Shown: piece after piece, positions 37,580 to 37,810 of the stretch
Layout of the letters: every line of letters starts with the position of its first letter
Numbering within the stretch: the first letter of the stretch is position 1
Origin: Methylomicrobium sp.
Lineage (GTDB): Bacteria > Pseudomonadota > Gammaproteobacteria > Methylococcales > Methylomonadaceae
Length of the DNA stretch: 37,810 nucleotides
NCBI GenBank assembly: GCA_018333785.1
Contig: JAGXSU010000109.1
Span: 1-37,810 of the forward strand
Direction of reading: 5' to 3'
Notes under the pieces: generated by a model
Database searches by the model: none
The model's input: the letters and a program-made list of their open reading frames with translations, nothing else
Told to the model about the DNA's origin: nothing
Made by a program: the position numbers and the translations under genes

Positions 37580-37810
37580 CTAAGCAGGCGCTGGCAGGCA
37601 TTCCGGCGGCTGCAATTGACGCCCCTTGAGGTACTTAACCAGCGCTAAACTCAAGATTCGGTACCAGCGCTGGATCGCGGTCAACTGCTCCGCAGTTGAC
37701 CGAAGCTCCCTGAAGAACGCGGCAATCTTGCGACAGTGTTGCTCGACTTTTTCAGCTTCGGCGTGCGTGCTGCTGATGGTCAAGCGGTTTTGACCGGCAT
37801 GACGCGTCTG
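37580..37810 (-). CDS. Partial unidentified reading frame, 5' end beyond the window
   Basis: A minus-strand frame is open from the window edge to a TAG at 37580, giving at least 76 residues. The visible part is Glu/Gln/Arg/Leu-rich and helical (AEAEKVEQHCRKIAAFFRELRSTAEQLTAIQRWYRILSLALVKYLKGRQ) and ends PPECLPAPA. I do not recognise a family; the C-terminus of a transposase or an orphan helical protein are possibilities. An internal TTG at 37783 could also start it. A perfect 11-base hairpin lies inside, and the DNA is more GC-rich than its neighbours, so it could also be part of a mobile or repeated element. Confidence 0.4.
   Translation of the reverse strand, partial: QTRHAGQNRLTISSTHAEAEKVEQHCRKIAAFFRELRSTAEQLTAIQRWYRILSLALVKYLKGRQLQPPECLPAPA
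37678..37702. repeat. Perfect 11-base inverted repeat
   Basis: CGGTCAACTGC (37678-37688) and GCAGTTGACCG (37692-37702) pair perfectly around a 3-base loop. It lies within the partial reading frame at the window edge. Confidence 0.7.

Overview
This window looks like chromosomal DNA of a gammaproteobacterium of moderate GC content. The gene content (RluB, ScpA/ScpB, YciO, TsaB, DinG/YoaA, a Bfd-bacterioferritin pair, hrcA-grpE-dnaK-dnaJ, RecN, an E. coli-type SucA/SucB) and the short palindromic repeats between genes would fit a type I methanotroph (Methylococcales, for example a Methylobacter relative). The class is well supported by protein character. The order and genus are inference, because no diagnostic gene such as pmoA or mxaF is present.

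Layout, left to right. Positions 1-1294 are mostly non-coding but hold a small SDHAF4-like (DUF1674) gene on the minus strand and one copy of a dispersed repeat. A diguanylate cyclase follows on the plus strand. From 8607 down to 2269 a compact minus-strand cluster reads DinG/YoaA helicase, tsaB, yciO, an M50 site-2-type protease, scpA, scpB and rluB. Divergent from it are bfd, under a Fur-box-like site, and bfr. Next is a minus-strand heat-shock cluster, hrcA-grpE-dnaK-dnaJ-dapB plus a DUF4124 protein. It has a perfect CIRCE operator at hrcA and a sigma-32-like promoter in front of dnaK, and a second copy of the dispersed repeat lies between dnaK and dnaJ. Divergent from hrcA are nadK, recN and aguB, then a small H-NS-like protein and a DUF2914 membrane protein on the minus strand.

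The right-hand third carries the 2-oxoglutarate dehydrogenase operon sucA-sucB-lpd. Its E3 gene is intact in length, but the first cysteine of the redox-active disulfide is a tyrosine and the active-site lysine is a methionine. After it come a CHASE2-sensor class III nucleotide cyclase, a 1139-residue FecR/TPR/outer-membrane beta-barrel protein, a small cysteine-containing lipoprotein and a CRP-family regulator with conserved cyclic-nucleotide-binding residues. These four plus-strand genes could form one signalling unit running from the outer membrane through a second messenger to transcription. folD, a DUF2905 membrane protein and an incomplete reading frame with an internal perfect hairpin close the window.

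The two observations most worth following are the E3 component lacking its redox disulfide inside the 2-oxoglutarate dehydrogenase operon, and the cyclase/FecR-TPR-barrel/lipoprotein/CRP neighbourhood, whose cyclase also has unusual purine-selecting residues.
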